DNA of 64,000 bases from Alphaproteobacteria bacterium (GTDB lineage: Bacteria > Myxococcota_A > UBA796 > GCA-2862545). The stretch spans positions 97,968-161,967 of the forward strand of contig JACKEQ010000012.1 of assembly GCA_020632885.1 (NCBI GenBank), in the 5' to 3' direction. Of this stretch, positions 51,664 through 60,282 are shown piece by piece (the first letter of the stretch is position 1; each line of letters opens with the position of its first letter). A model generated the notes under the pieces. It was not told the DNA's origin. It did no database searches and saw only the letters and a list, made by a program, of their open reading frames with translations. Made by a program: the position numbers and the translations under genes.

Positions 51664-52235
51664 TGGGCACCCGCCTGTTCCTGAAGGAGTTCCTCGCAGA
51701 CCCCGTGACCATCGGTGCCGTCGCGCCCTCGGGCGTGCAGCTCGCCGCGCAGATGGTCACCAGCGCCGACATCCAGCCCGGGCACGTCGTGGCCGAGCTG
51801 GGCGCCGGCACGGGCCCGATGACCGCGGAGCTGCTGGCGCGCCACCCCGACAACCCGCTCGTCGTGCTGGAGCCGAAGCCCGAGCTCGCGGCCACCCTGC
51901 GCGATCGCTTCCCCGCGGCCCACGTGGTGGAGGGCTTCGCCCAGGAGCTGCCGCGCATCACGGCGGAGTGGGGCCACACGCCGGTGGACCGGGTGGTCTC
52001 GAGCCTGCCCTGGGCGATCTGGAAGCAGGAGCTGCAGGAGGAGATCCTGCAGGGCATCCTCGCCGCCATGGCGCCGGACGGCCGGATGGTGACCTTCACC
52101 TACTGGCACGCCCAACCGCTTCCGGCCGCCAAGCGCTTCAAGCGGTTCCTGGAGGACCACTTCCGCACCGTGGAGCGCAGCCCGGTGGCCTGGAAGAACC
52201 TGCCGCCGGCGTTCGTGTTCGTCTGCGACCGCTGA
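51663..52235 (+). CDS. SAM-dependent methyltransferase, phospholipid N-methyltransferase-like
   Basis: This 190-residue protein has ATG 51663 overlapping the Hsp70 stop (TGATG). The SAM-binding motif I is VVAELGAGTGPMTAELL and motif II is VVLEPKPELAATL. The late WKNLPPAFVFVC resembles phosphatidylethanolamine methyltransferases of the PmtA type (N-x-P-P-A-x-V). RsmA/KsgA-like rRNA methylation is the main alternative, but the length and SLPWAIW motif favour PmtA-like. Membrane-lipid methylation is inferred. Confidence 0.75.
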   Translation: MGTRLFLKEFLADPVTIGAVAPSGVQLAAQMVTSADIQPGHVVAELGAGTGPMTAELLARHPDNPLVVLEPKPELAATLRDRFPAAHVVEGFAQELPRITAEWGHTPVDRVVSSLPWAIWKQELQEEILQGILAAMAPDGRMVTFTYWHAQPLPAAKRFKRFLEDHFRTVERSPVAWKNLPPAFVFVCDR

Positions 52236-52238
52236 GGC

Positions 52239-52775
52239 TCAGAACGGCCAGGCGGTGAAGCGCTCCAGCCGGTGGAAGTCCGGCTGGGGTCCGGGGACGG
52301 GGGTCATGGCGAGGTAGCGCCGGCGCTCGCCCTCGCCGTGGATGGCGTAGACGTTGAAGCGGTTCGGGCGGGACGGGAGCCACTGCCAGGGCACGAAGGC
52401 CTCGCCGCACCAGCGCGTCCCGAGGAGCGTCGCGCGGTAGTCGAGCTCCTCGCGGGTGCGGATCCGCTGGCGCACCCCGAGCAGGTCCAGGACGAGGTGG
52501 TGGCCGTGGGGCGAGAGCTCCACCTCGAGGTACGGCACGGGCTGGCCGGCGGGGGCGAGCCCGGTCACGAACACCTCGACCACCTCGTGGTTCCACAGCC
52601 CGTCGGTCGACCCCACCGGCGCGTCGGGCGCCGGATCGCCGTGGTAGGGCGCCTCCACCGTGAGGTGCAGGCCGCCGCGCTGGCGCTCGAGCGTGACGAA
52701 GGCCCGCTCCTCGCGCGGGGCGAGCTGGCCGTCCCACGTGAAGCCGACCTCGACGAGCTCGCTCAGCGCTGCCAC
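52239..52775 (-). CDS. CBM9-like domain protein
   Basis: This 178-residue protein starts at GTG 52775, overlapping the previous gene's stop. It has a CBM9-like (carbohydrate-binding or DOMON-like) sandwich: VGFTWDGQLAPREERAFVTL, TDGLWNHEVVEVFVTG, YLEVELSPHGHHLVLDLLG and FVPWQWLPSRPNRFNVYAI. No signal peptide is visible, so it is probably cytoplasmic, unusual for carbohydrate-binding. The function is unknown. Confidence 0.72.
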   Translation of the reverse strand: MAALSELVEVGFTWDGQLAPREERAFVTLERQRGGLHLTVEAPYHGDPAPDAPVGSTDGLWNHEVVEVFVTGLAPAGQPVPYLEVELSPHGHHLVLDLLGVRQRIRTREELDYRATLLGTRWCGEAFVPWQWLPSRPNRFNVYAIHGEGERRRYLAMTPVPGPQPDFHRLERFTAWPF

Positions 52776-53836
52776 GACTCGAACCCGAAGCCCGCGGCCA
52801 GGATGGCCTCGCCGAGCTCCTTCTGCGCATCGAGGTGCATGGCGGCCTCCCCGGGCTTCGAGGCGGGCGTGGTGCTGGCGCGCACCTGCCGGACGTCCAT
52901 CGCCTCGGAACGCGCGGGCGGGACGAGGTGCACGGTGGCCTCGATGTCCGTGGCGTAGCCCGCCGAGCCCACGGACTGGCCACGGTTCTCGCGCACCTCG
53001 ATGACCAGGGCCGCGTGGTCCTCGGGGACCGTCGTGAGCAGCTCGGCGAGCGGGTTCTGGGCGGTGGCGCCGGAGCCGTCGACCGCCGGCATCCACTCGA
53101 CCGCGAACCCGCTGGCCTTCAGGACCTCGAGCAGCGAGCCCTTCAGCTGCTCCTCGTAGGTCTTCAGGGAGTCCTTGCGACGCAGCCGACGGCCCACCAC
53201 GCGGACCGCGATCCCGGAGAACCGGAAGCCGTCGAGCACCTTGCGGGCCTCCTCGGAGTGCACGCCGTTCGGGTGCTTGTCGAGGTACTCCCGGTAGCCC
53301 GAGGGCTTGTCCTCGTACGTGATCTTCCCCCACCACAGGTCCTGCCTGCGCTGATCGGCGTCGCGGGCGTGCGATCCGTTCGGGTAGCGCACGAGGTAGC
53401 GCGCGTACGCCTCGTCGTCGCCGGCGGTCTCGGCCTCCTGCCACGCGAGGGCCTCGACGCGCTGGCGCGCTTCGGCGGCGTGGGGCGACGCGCCGTTCAT
53501 CGCGAGCCACGACTCGTAGGTGGTGCGGGAGTCCGCCTTCTTCACCTCCTCCCAGCGCGCGTCGTCCCGGCGCTTCCTCGCCTCGTCCACGCGCGGTGAG
53601 CTCGGGTGGTGGGAGATGTAGGCCTTCCAGGCCTTCGAGGAGCCCTCCTTCTCGGCCTCCTTCCAGTCCAGGCTCTCGGCGCGCTTCGCGGCCACCTCGC
53701 GCTTGGGGTGATCGAACTGGTTGGCGACGGCCCGGTACGCGTCGGCGGTGCCTTCGCGCTTGGCCTTCCGCCAGTCCTTCCCACCTCCGCAGGAGGCGAG
53801 CAACACGAGCGACAGCAGGGGGAGCCAGGTATGCAT
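52763..53836 (-). CDS. Lipoprotein with tandem TPR-like W-x-x-A repeats
   Basis: This 357-residue protein starts at ATG 53836 with lipobox LASC. From 25 to 200 there are five or six repeats of about 35 residues built as W-x-x-A-x-x-x-x-[G/D] ... YxxxxPxxxHxxEAxxR (KEGSSKAWKAYISHHPSSPR; AYARYLVRYPNGSHARDA). The C-terminal 150 residues (VRVVGRRLRRKDSLKTYEE; ALVIEVRENRG) are mixed alpha/beta. It recalls outer-membrane tetratricopeptide lipoproteins. The partner is unknown. Confidence 0.7.
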   Translation of the reverse strand: MHTWLPLLSLVLLASCGGGKDWRKAKREGTADAYRAVANQFDHPKREVAAKRAESLDWKEAEKEGSSKAWKAYISHHPSSPRVDEARKRRDDARWEEVKKADSRTTYESWLAMNGASPHAAEARQRVEALAWQEAETAGDDEAYARYLVRYPNGSHARDADQRRQDLWWGKITYEDKPSGYREYLDKHPNGVHSEEARKVLDGFRFSGIAVRVVGRRLRRKDSLKTYEEQLKGSLLEVLKASGFAVEWMPAVDGSGATAQNPLAELLTTVPEDHAALVIEVRENRGQSVGSAGYATDIEATVHLVPPARSEAMDVRQVRASTTPASKPGEAAMHLDAQKELGEAILAAGFGFESWQR

Positions 53837-53879
53837 ACCCCTTGCTACGCCACGGGCCCCCCCGGGCGCAAGGAGACCG

Positions 53880-54566
53880 GTGAGCCTGACTGTCCTCGCC
53901 CGTGGTGACGACTGGATCGTGATCGACAAGCCCGCCGGGCTCCTCGTCCACAAGAGCGCCCTCGCGCGCGATCGTGACGTCGTGCTCACCCGGCTCCGCG
54001 ATCAGCTCGGGCAGCACGTGTTCCCCGTGCACCGCCTCGACCGCCCGACCACGGGCTGCCTGGCGTTCGGGCTGGACTCCGAGGGGGCCAGGAAGCTCCA
54101 GGAGGCCCTCCAGGCCGGACAGAAGACGTACCTCACGCTCGTCCGGGGGCAGGCGGAGGCCCTGGACGGCCAGGTGATCGACCGGCCCCTGAACGGCGAG
54201 GGAGGCGGCGAGCGCAAGGAGGCGCGCACGTCGATCGAGGTGCTGGCGACCTGTCCGGACCCGCGGTGCTCCCTGCTCCTCGCGCGCCCCGAGCACGGCC
54301 GCTACCACCAGATCCGACGGCACCTCGCCTTCCGCTCGTTCCCCGTGCTCGGCGACAGCTCCCACGGCGACACCCGGGTGAACCGCGCCTGGCGCGACCT
54401 CGGGCTGCCCCGGCTGATCCTGCACTGTGCGCGCCTCGAGCTCCCCCACGTGGACGGGCCCATCGCGGTGCAGGTGCCGCCGCCGCCCGACGTGCTGGCC
54501 TTCCTGGTCACCCTGCCCCTCTGGGAGGCCGCCCGCACCGCCGCTCCCGACCTCCTTCCCGGTTAG
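53880..54566 (+). CDS. truC: RluA-family pseudouridine synthase, TruC-like
   Basis: This 228-residue enzyme has the catalytic loop HRLDRPTTG with the essential Asp near residue 50 (HRLDR), and HGRYHQIRRHLAF later. The N-terminus DDWIVIDKPAGLLVHKSA and the lack of an S4 domain fit TruC, which makes pseudouridine at tRNA position 65. Other short RluA relatives are possible. GTG 53880 follows AGGAG. Lies 43 bases from the divergent lipoprotein gene. Confidence 0.85.
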   Translation: MSLTVLARGDDWIVIDKPAGLLVHKSALARDRDVVLTRLRDQLGQHVFPVHRLDRPTTGCLAFGLDSEGARKLQEALQAGQKTYLTLVRGQAEALDGQVIDRPLNGEGGGERKEARTSIEVLATCPDPRCSLLLARPEHGRYHQIRRHLAFRSFPVLGDSSHGDTRVNRAWRDLGLPRLILHCARLELPHVDGPIAVQVPPPPDVLAFLVTLPLWEAARTAAPDLLPG

Positions 54567-54575
54567 GAGGGGCTC

Positions 54576-55046
54576 GTGAAGACCCTCGCCCTCTTCTTCG
54601 ACACCCTCGACCGGATCCGCTTCCCGTGGTGGCTCTGGCCCGGCTTCCTCGTGGTGATGGCGGTGTTCAGCGTGGGGGCGTCGCTGTTCTTCCGGCCCAT
54701 GGGGGCCGAGTGGGTCGCGTGGCCCGGGGGCGGCCAGCTCGGCGACACGTGCGGGATGATCGTGGTCACCGGCATGCCCTGCCCGCAGTGCGGGATGACG
54801 CGCTCGTGGGTGCACGGGATCCGGGGCGACCTGCTGCAGGCGTTCTGGTTCAGCCCTTCCGGCCTGGCGCTGCTCGGGTGGATCATCGGCGGCGGGGTGG
54901 TCGGTGCCGTCCGTCTCGTCACGCGTGACCCCGAGCGCCTGTCGCCCCCCGACTGGATGCTGTTCGGCTGGGTCGCGTTCTGGCTCGTGCCGCTCTACCT
55001 CGTCGGGTACCTGCTCCGGCTCGGTGGGATCAACCCCCTGCCATGA
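54576..55046 (+). CDS. DUF2752 membrane protein
   Basis: This 156-residue protein has GTG 54576 following AGGAGG, nine bases after the truC stop. The motif TCGMIVVTGMPCPQCGMTRSW (here CPQCGMTRS near residue 70) is that of DUF2752, a small membrane family with a conserved CPxCGxTR. Three or four helices are predicted (FLVVMAVFSVGASLFF; LALLGWIIGGGVVGAV). The role of the family is unknown, though the cysteines suggest metal binding. Confidence 0.85.
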   Translation: MKTLALFFDTLDRIRFPWWLWPGFLVVMAVFSVGASLFFRPMGAEWVAWPGGGQLGDTCGMIVVTGMPCPQCGMTRSWVHGIRGDLLQAFWFSPSGLALLGWIIGGGVVGAVRLVTRDPERLSPPDWMLFGWVAFWLVPLYLVGYLLRLGGINPLP

Positions 55047-55101
55047 TCGAATGGAGTGACACCTCGGGCGTCCGATGGTGTCCAGGAGGCGGAGGGACCC
55101 G

Positions 55102-55857
55102 ATGCGTAGCCTCGTACTCGGCATGATGGCGCTCGGCGCGACACCGGCGATGGCCCAGTCCTACGGGGGTGGCGGCATCGTCGTGCAGCAGAGCGCGCTC
55201 GACTGGCAGGTGCCCGATCAGCGCACGGTCAACGCGATCGGATGCATCGGCGGCATGGGCTACGGCGTCACCGACGGCAAGCGGAAGGGCGGCGAAGGCC
55301 ACTACTGCAGCGGCCCCTACGCGATGATGGCGATGGGCGGCGTGCACTTCGGCCTGCAGGGCAAGCGCGCCGGCTCGTGGCTGATGGCCTACAACACGGT
55401 CGGGGCGGGCTGGGTCGGTGTCCAGGGCCCCAGCTCCGGGCGGTTCGATGGTGTGTTCGCGTACACCCGGCCGTCCGTGGGCGGCGGTCTCGCGGTGTCG
55501 CCCTGGGCGGCGCTCGAGGGCAGCGCGTTCCTCACGCTGCCCGTGAACATCGTCGGCGTGGTGGGCCGCGACATGGACGCCAAGGTGTTCTTCCCGCACG
55601 TCGGCGTGCAGGCGACCCTCCTGTTCGGTGACTTCACGCGGAAGCGGCCCGTACAGGAGAACCCCATGCCGGTCGACGAGGACGCCCCGCTCGCGATCCC
55701 CGGTGGGCGCCCGCCTCCGCCCCGCGAGGGTCCACGCACGGCCCCGAAGCCCGCACCCGCGCCCCAGCCGTCCGGTCCGCTGCGCCCGGGTGACCTGCCG
55801 CCCGCGGACGGCGGCGACGAGGAGCCCGAGGAGGGCCCGCTCGCCATCCCCGGCTGA
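55102..55857 (+). CDS. Exported protein with Gly-rich barrel-like domain and Pro-rich tail
   Basis: This 251-residue protein starts at ATG 55102 after GGAGG, with a clear signal peptide (LGATPAMA cut before QS). Residues 20-185 alternate Gly with aromatic and small residues (MMAMGGVHFGLQGKRAGSWL; GVFAYTRPSVGGGLAVSPWA), like an outer-membrane barrel. A Pro/Asp/Glu-rich tail ends LAIPGG ... LAIPG. No family recognised. It stops one base before the converging barrel-like gene. Confidence 0.6.
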   Translation: MRSLVLGMMALGATPAMAQSYGGGGIVVQQSALDWQVPDQRTVNAIGCIGGMGYGVTDGKRKGGEGHYCSGPYAMMAMGGVHFGLQGKRAGSWLMAYNTVGAGWVGVQGPSSGRFDGVFAYTRPSVGGGLAVSPWAALEGSAFLTLPVNIVGVVGRDMDAKVFFPHVGVQATLLFGDFTRKRPVQENPMPVDEDAPLAIPGGRPPPPREGPRTAPKPAPAPQPSGPLRPGDLPPADGGDEEPEEGPLAIPG

Positions 55858-56367
55858 TCAGTCCAGCCGGACCCGCACGCCCGCCGTGGGCTCGATGTGC
55901 GGACGTCCCTCGAGGGCGTCCTGGGCCACGGCACCCCCGAAGAGGGTCCACCGTCCGTCCGGCGACACCTCCACCGTCGAGGACAGCCAGGACCCGAGGC
56001 TCCACGGCGTCCCCGTGAGCTCGCCGCCTCCGGTGGTGGTGAGCCGGGCGCCGACGCCCACCCGGAGGTCGAGCCCCCCGCCGGCGCCCAGCTCGAGCCG
56101 CAGTGGCGCCAGGTGCACCCCGAGCGTGCCCCCGCCGGTCCACTTCAGCCCCTCGGCCACCGGGACTCCCGCCACCACCCGGCCCTCCACGGCCACGCGG
56201 TGGGCGATGTCGAACCGCGCACCGAAGCCGGGCTTGTAGCCCATCAGGTCCAGACCCACGTGCACGCCCGTGTCCACGTGCGTACGACCGTCCACGGTCG
56301 TGACGTCGTAGGCACCCGAGACGAGCGGGGTGTTGGCGAGGGCGGCCTGGAGGAGCGAGAGCAACAT
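55858..56367 (-). CDS. Small beta-barrel-like exported protein
   Basis: This 169-residue protein starts at ATG 56367. The short signal (LLSLLQAALA) is followed by alternating strands: THVDTGVHVGLDLMGYKPG, LKWTGGGTLGVHLAPLRLEL and GAGGGLDLRVGVGARL, ending in VRVRLD. This fits an outer-membrane barrel of eight or so strands. Its role is unknown. The two opposing barrel genes stop back to back. Confidence 0.55.
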   Translation of the reverse strand: MLLSLLQAALANTPLVSGAYDVTTVDGRTHVDTGVHVGLDLMGYKPGFGARFDIAHRVAVEGRVVAGVPVAEGLKWTGGGTLGVHLAPLRLELGAGGGLDLRVGVGARLTTTGGGELTGTPWSLGSWLSSTVEVSPDGRWTLFGGAVAQDALEGRPHIEPTAGVRVRLD

Positions 56368-56417
56368 GTGACCTCCCCTCTACGTGCGCCCCGCGGGGCT
56401 ATTGCAAACCCCGATGC

Positions 56418-57263
56418 TCAGAGATCGCGCGCGCGCTCGCGGAGCCAGGCGGCGAAGGGCGCGCCCACCTCCGGGTGCTCGAGGGCGAGATCCACCACGG
56501 TCTGCAGGTAGTCGAGGGGCTGACCGGTGTCGCGACGGACGCTCCGTACGACCGCCGCCACCACCTCGCCCCGCTCGCCGAGGGCTCCGATCGCGTCCGC
56601 CGGGAAGAACTCACCCTCCCCGTGCGCCTCGAGCCCGCGCGCGAGCTCCGCGAAGATCGCCGGCGTGTAGAGGTAGCGCCCGTAGGACACCAGCCGGCTC
56701 GGCTCTTCGCCGGGGGCGGGCTTCTCGACGATGCGCCGCACGCCGAGGGCCCCGTCCGCCCGCTCGACCGTCTCCAGGACGCCGTAGCGGGAGACGTCCC
56801 CGTCGATCTCGGCGGCCGCGAGCACCGAGCAGCCCGTGCGCTCGTGCAGGGCGACGAGCTCGGCCGTGCAGTTGCCGCCGGTGAACAGGTCGTCCGGGAA
56901 GGCGACCACGACGGGGTCTTCTCCAGCGAAGGTGCGTGCGAGCAGCAGGGCGTGGCCGGTGCCGCGCATCTCCTGCTGACGGACGACCTGCACCCGGACG
57001 TCCGGGGGTGCGATGCGCTCGAGCATCGCGGGCTTGTGCGCGAGGGCCGCCTCCAGCTCGGGGTCGCGGTCGAACCAGTCCTCGATGGCGCGCTTGCGGC
57101 GCGAGGAGATCACCAGGATGTCCCGCACGCCGGCGTCCACCATCTCCTGCACGATCCAGTCGAGGGCCGGACGGTCGACGATGGGCAGGAGCTCCTTGGG
57201 CACCACGCGGGTCACGGGGAGGAACCGCGAGCCGTAGCCCGCCGCGACGATCACGCCCTTCAC
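56418..57263 (-). CDS. galU: UTP-glucose-1-phosphate uridylyltransferase (GalU)
   Basis: This 281-residue enzyme makes UDP-glucose from UTP and glucose-1-phosphate for polysaccharides and glycolipids. The nucleotide loop GVIVAAGYGSRFLPVTR then PKELLPIVDRPAL is visible at residues 3-30, with RGTGHALLLAR, FPDDLF, EKPAPGE and GEFFPADAIGAL. Its start GTG 57263 lies two bases from the stop of the upstream gene, so they probably form one transcript. Confidence 0.93.
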   Translation of the reverse strand: MKGVIVAAGYGSRFLPVTRVVPKELLPIVDRPALDWIVQEMVDAGVRDILVISSRRKRAIEDWFDRDPELEAALAHKPAMLERIAPPDVRVQVVRQQEMRGTGHALLLARTFAGEDPVVVAFPDDLFTGGNCTAELVALHERTGCSVLAAAEIDGDVSRYGVLETVERADGALGVRRIVEKPAPGEEPSRLVSYGRYLYTPAIFAELARGLEAHGEGEFFPADAIGALGERGEVVAAVVRSVRRDTGQPLDYLQTVVDLALEHPEVGAPFAAWLRERARDL

Positions 57264-57264
57264 G

Positions 57265-57621
57265 TCAGCCCCCGGTGCCCGAGAAGCGGTCCTGGTCGTC
57301 GCGGAAGAGGAAGTTGAAGGTCGTCAGCGACCCGTACGCCCGCGAGATCAGCGCCTGCAGCTCGGCCTTCTCGGCGGAGGTGAGGCCGCCGTGGTTGTTG
57401 ATCTTCTGCTCGAGCACCCGCAGCTTCTCCCGCACCGCCGTGGTCTTGCGGAAGAACTGGAAGCCCGGGATCTCCTTGAAGACCTTGCCCTCGCTGTCCT
57501 CGAAGAGCACGCGCCCCTCGGTCATCCGGCGCGTGAGGCGGACGTCACCCCCACCCGCCTCGTCCGCGAGGGCCTGACGCACCGCGTCGCTCACCAGCTC
57601 GTACAGCTCGTCCGCTTCCAT
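57265..57621 (-). CDS. Conserved hypothetical protein upstream of galU
   Basis: This 118-residue protein starts at ATG 57621 after GGGAGG (ATG 57639 is further upstream but has no Shine-Dalgarno). It is helical and soluble: EADELYELVSDAVRQALADE, TEGRVLFEDSEGKVFKEIPG, KLRVLEQKINNHGGL and a C-terminus rich in aromatic residues. I do not recognise the family. It lies two bases from galU and 42 bases from the sigma-factor gene, all on the same strand. Confidence 0.65.
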   Translation of the reverse strand: MEADELYELVSDAVRQALADEAGGGDVRLTRRMTEGRVLFEDSEGKVFKEIPGFQFFRKTTAVREKLRVLEQKINNHGGLTSAEKAELQALISRAYGSLTTFNFLFRDDQDRFSGTGG

Positions 57622-57663
57622 CTGCGACCTCCCGACCATCGGTCGGAATCGGCTCTATGGTGG

Positions 57664-58533
57664 TCAGGCGACCGCGTCGAAGCCGACGGCCTGCCGGAGG
57701 TGCTCACGGAAGCGCGGGAGGATCCGGGCCTCGATCTGCCGGGCACGCTCGCGGCTCACGCCGAAGCGGCGACCGAGGTCGGCCAGCGACGTGGGCTCGT
57801 CGGACGCGATGCGCTCGAAGAACAGCACCTGGTCGCGCTCCTTGTCGAGCGTGTCCGCGAAGGACACCACCGCGTCGGCGACGCGGCTCGCGAGCTGGCG
57901 GCTGACGGCCTGCTCCTCGGGGTCCGCCAGCGGGGCCGCCAGGCGGTCGGACAGCGCACGGCCGCCCTCCTCCTCCGGGGCGTCGAGGACGGACTCGCCG
58001 TAGGCCATGGCGTCGCGGATCCGGCGGACCTGGTCGGGCTGGATCTCCAGGGCACCCGCCAGCGCCTCGTCGTCCACCACCTCGCCGCGGGCCTCGCGCC
58101 GCTCGACCTCGGAGAGCAGCGCGGCCACCCGGCGTCGCGTGGGGCGACCGGGCTGCACGAGCCGGCTGTGGGTGGAGAGGAACGCCAGCATGCGCGCGCG
58201 GGCCCAGTAGCGGCTGTAGGCCGAGAACGGCACGCCGCGGTCGGGCTCGAAGCGGTGCAGGGCGTCCAGCAGGCCGGCGTTGCCCTCCTGGATCAGGTCG
58301 AAGGCGGAGTCCGCCCGCACCCGGAGGCGCATCGCCACCTGCAGCACGACGTAGAGGTGTGCGGCGACGAGCTGCTCGCCCGCGTGGGCGTCACCGGCGC
58401 GGAAGGCGCGGGCCAGCTCGGCGGCCCGGTGGTCGGTGATCCTCGGGATGTCACGGACGAACGACAGCCAGCGTCGGGTGTCGGGATCTGCCTGGAGCGC
58501 GGTGGACGCGCGGCGAACGAGGGCGTTTCGCAT
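57664..58533 (-). CDS. RpoH-like alternative sigma-70-family factor
   Basis: This 289-residue protein starts at ATG 58533 after GGAGG. Sigma region 2 is SAFDLIQEGNAGLLDALHRF then EPDRGVPFSAYSRYWARAR. Region 3 is short. Region 4 HTH is SLADLGRRFGVSRERARQIE. The size and the lack of region 1.1 fit group 3 or heat-shock-type factors (RpoH). Target promoters cannot be told from the sequence. It is probably the first gene of the three ending at galU. Confidence 0.85.
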   Translation of the reverse strand: MRNALVRRASTALQADPDTRRWLSFVRDIPRITDHRAAELARAFRAGDAHAGEQLVAAHLYVVLQVAMRLRVRADSAFDLIQEGNAGLLDALHRFEPDRGVPFSAYSRYWARARMLAFLSTHSRLVQPGRPTRRRVAALLSEVERREARGEVVDDEALAGALEIQPDQVRRIRDAMAYGESVLDAPEEEGGRALSDRLAAPLADPEEQAVSRQLASRVADAVVSFADTLDKERDQVLFFERIASDEPTSLADLGRRFGVSRERARQIEARILPRFREHLRQAVGFDAVA

Positions 58534-58591
58534 CGTGGGACCTCCGTGTGTGCTCGGGTGGGTCCCCCTCTTCGCACGTTCTCCGCGCGCG

Positions 58592-59719
58592 TCAAGGATC
58601 CCGGAGCGGGCAGAGCGCGTCGAGCTCCGCCACGCGCTCGGCGACGTGGTCCCGCTCGGCGGCGGTGTAGTGGGCGAGCCCGCGGTGCAGCTCCGGGGCG
58701 AGCAGCCAGTGGCTGGAGAACGTGGTGGTCGGCCGGAAGCCGCGCTTGTACTTGTGGCCTCCGCCATGCCCGGGCTCGAAGACCTTCAGCCCGTGCTCGA
58801 TGCAGTACTCGATGGCCTGGTAGTAGCAGACCTCGAAGTGCAGGAACCTGTGCTCCTCGGTGCAGCCCCAGTGGCGCCCGTACAGGCGGTCGCCCTTGAT
58901 CACGTTGAAGGCGCCGGCCACGGGCACGTCGCCGTCGTAGGCCACGACGGCGTGCAGCCGGTCGCCCCACACGCGGCCGAGGTGCACGAAGAAGTCCTCG
59001 CTCATGTAGACGCGGCCCCAGGGGCCGAACTGGCTGCAGGTGCTCCGATAGAACGCGTGGAGCGCGCGCAGCACGGCCTCGGACGGGCGGGTGCCCGCCT
59101 CGATGCGAAGAGCGTTGGCCTCGCGTCGCTCACGGCGGATCTTGTTGCGCGTCTTGCTCTTGAAGCGCTCGAGGAAGTCGTCGAACGTGCGGTAGCCCTC
59201 GTTGTGCCACCAGAACTGGAACTGGGTGCGAGGGAAGCCGCCCATGCCCTCGAGGGCACCAGCCTCCGCCTCGGAGTCGAACAGCACGTGGATGCCGTGG
59301 CAGTCCTCCCTGGCCGCCGCGTGCAGGCCCTGGACGAGCGCGGCCCGGTAGCGGGGGACGTCCAGGCCCGCGCGCACGACGAGCTTCTCGCTGGTGACGG
59401 GCGAGAAGGGCGCTGTGACCACGAGCTTCGGGTAGTAGTCGTAGCCGGCGCGGTGGGCGGCGTCGGCCCACGCGTGGTCGTAGACGAACTCGCCCATGGA
59501 GTGGAGCTTCACCCAGGCGGGCGCGAGCGCGACGAGCTCGCCGTCCTCCCAGACCGTGACCGGCCGCGCGACCCAGCCCGTGCGCTCAACGGCGCACCCG
59601 AACGTCTCGAGCCCGGCCAGGAACGTGTGCTCGAGGAACGGGCTCCCCTCGCCCACGACCGCGTCCCAGGCCTCCGCCGGCACCGCCGTGTAGCTCCCGT
59701 AGACGCGGATCTCCGTCAT
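58592..59719 (-). CDS. FemAB-like / peptidogalycan-type GNAT-fold protein (PF04339-like)
   Basis: This 375-residue protein starts at ATG 59719. It has the double-GNAT layout of the FemAB_like (PF04339) family: EGSPFLEHTFLAGLE near the N-terminus, FPRTQFQFWWHNEGYRTFDD then FLERFKSKTRNKIRRER in the middle, and YGRHWGCTEEHRFLHFEVCYY plus EPGHGGGHKYKRGF near the C-terminus. Family members are annotated in peptidoglycan-type biosynthesis but few are tested. It is a stand-alone gene upstream of the sigma-factor gene. Confidence 0.85.
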   Translation of the reverse strand: MTEIRVYGSYTAVPAEAWDAVVGEGSPFLEHTFLAGLETFGCAVERTGWVARPVTVWEDGELVALAPAWVKLHSMGEFVYDHAWADAAHRAGYDYYPKLVVTAPFSPVTSEKLVVRAGLDVPRYRAALVQGLHAAAREDCHGIHVLFDSEAEAGALEGMGGFPRTQFQFWWHNEGYRTFDDFLERFKSKTRNKIRRERREANALRIEAGTRPSEAVLRALHAFYRSTCSQFGPWGRVYMSEDFFVHLGRVWGDRLHAVVAYDGDVPVAGAFNVIKGDRLYGRHWGCTEEHRFLHFEVCYYQAIEYCIEHGLKVFEPGHGGGHKYKRGFRPTTTFSSHWLLAPELHRGLAHYTAAERDHVAERVAELDALCPLRDP

Positions 59720-59752
59720 CGACCCTCCGGAGACCCCTTAGCATCGCCGAGA

Positions 59753-59818
59753 GCAGGGCCCGCCCCCACCGCGGAGAATGCCCCAACACATTCGAATCAG
59801 GTGTCGGGCGGGCCCTGC
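59753..59818. repeat. Inverted repeat with 13-bp perfect arms
   Basis: GCAGGGCCCGCCC (59753-59765) and GGGCGGGCCCTGC (59806-59818) are perfect reverse complements across a 40-base loop. They lie between the stop at 59826 and the start at 59719, both minus-strand genes. It could form a hairpin in the intergenic transcript. Confidence 0.6.
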
Positions 59819-59825
59819 CAGGACG

Positions 59826-60218
59826 TCAGAGGTGGAGGGAGGCGGCGAAGGCCTCTCGCGCTCCGGGGTCGCTGAACGAGAGCTGGACGGCCTCGCCATC
59901 GTCGTCGTGCTCGGGGCCCCCGGCCAGGAACAGGTCCAGCTCACCGCGGGATTCGACGGTGTGGAGCTGCTGGCGGTCGAGGGTCGCGATGGCGGGGAAG
60001 GAGAAGACCCAGAGCATCTTCATGCTGCCTACGACGAGCACCCGCTGGTCGCTGACGGCCACGACACCTGGGCGGCCCCACACGTCCACGCCGTCGACGC
60101 GCTGGACCACCTCGGTCGGTCGGAGCTCGTCGCGCGCGATGTCGGCCTGCCGCGGCGCCAGCCCCCGGAGGGGCGGGAACCTGGACACCAGCTCTTCGAA
60201 CACGTCCCGACCGACCAT
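59826..60218 (-). CDS. Small PH-domain-like protein
   Basis: This 130-residue protein starts at ATG 60218 after GGAGG. The pattern SDQRVLVVGSMKMLWVFSFP then ATLDRQQLHTVES and a closing helix (DPGAREAFAASLHL) resembles bacterial PH-like (YokE/bPH) domains. No signal peptide is present. The N-terminal 45 residues are helical. Its function is unknown and the family call is tentative. Confidence 0.55.
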   Translation of the reverse strand: MVGRDVFEELVSRFPPLRGLAPRQADIARDELRPTEVVQRVDGVDVWGRPGVVAVSDQRVLVVGSMKMLWVFSFPAIATLDRQQLHTVESRGELDLFLAGGPEHDDDGEAVQLSFSDPGAREAFAASLHL

Positions 60219-60282
60219 GACGCGACCTCCGCACACCCTGTCGCGTGTCGCGGGAGGGCCGGCCGCCGCTTGTTACCGTGCG

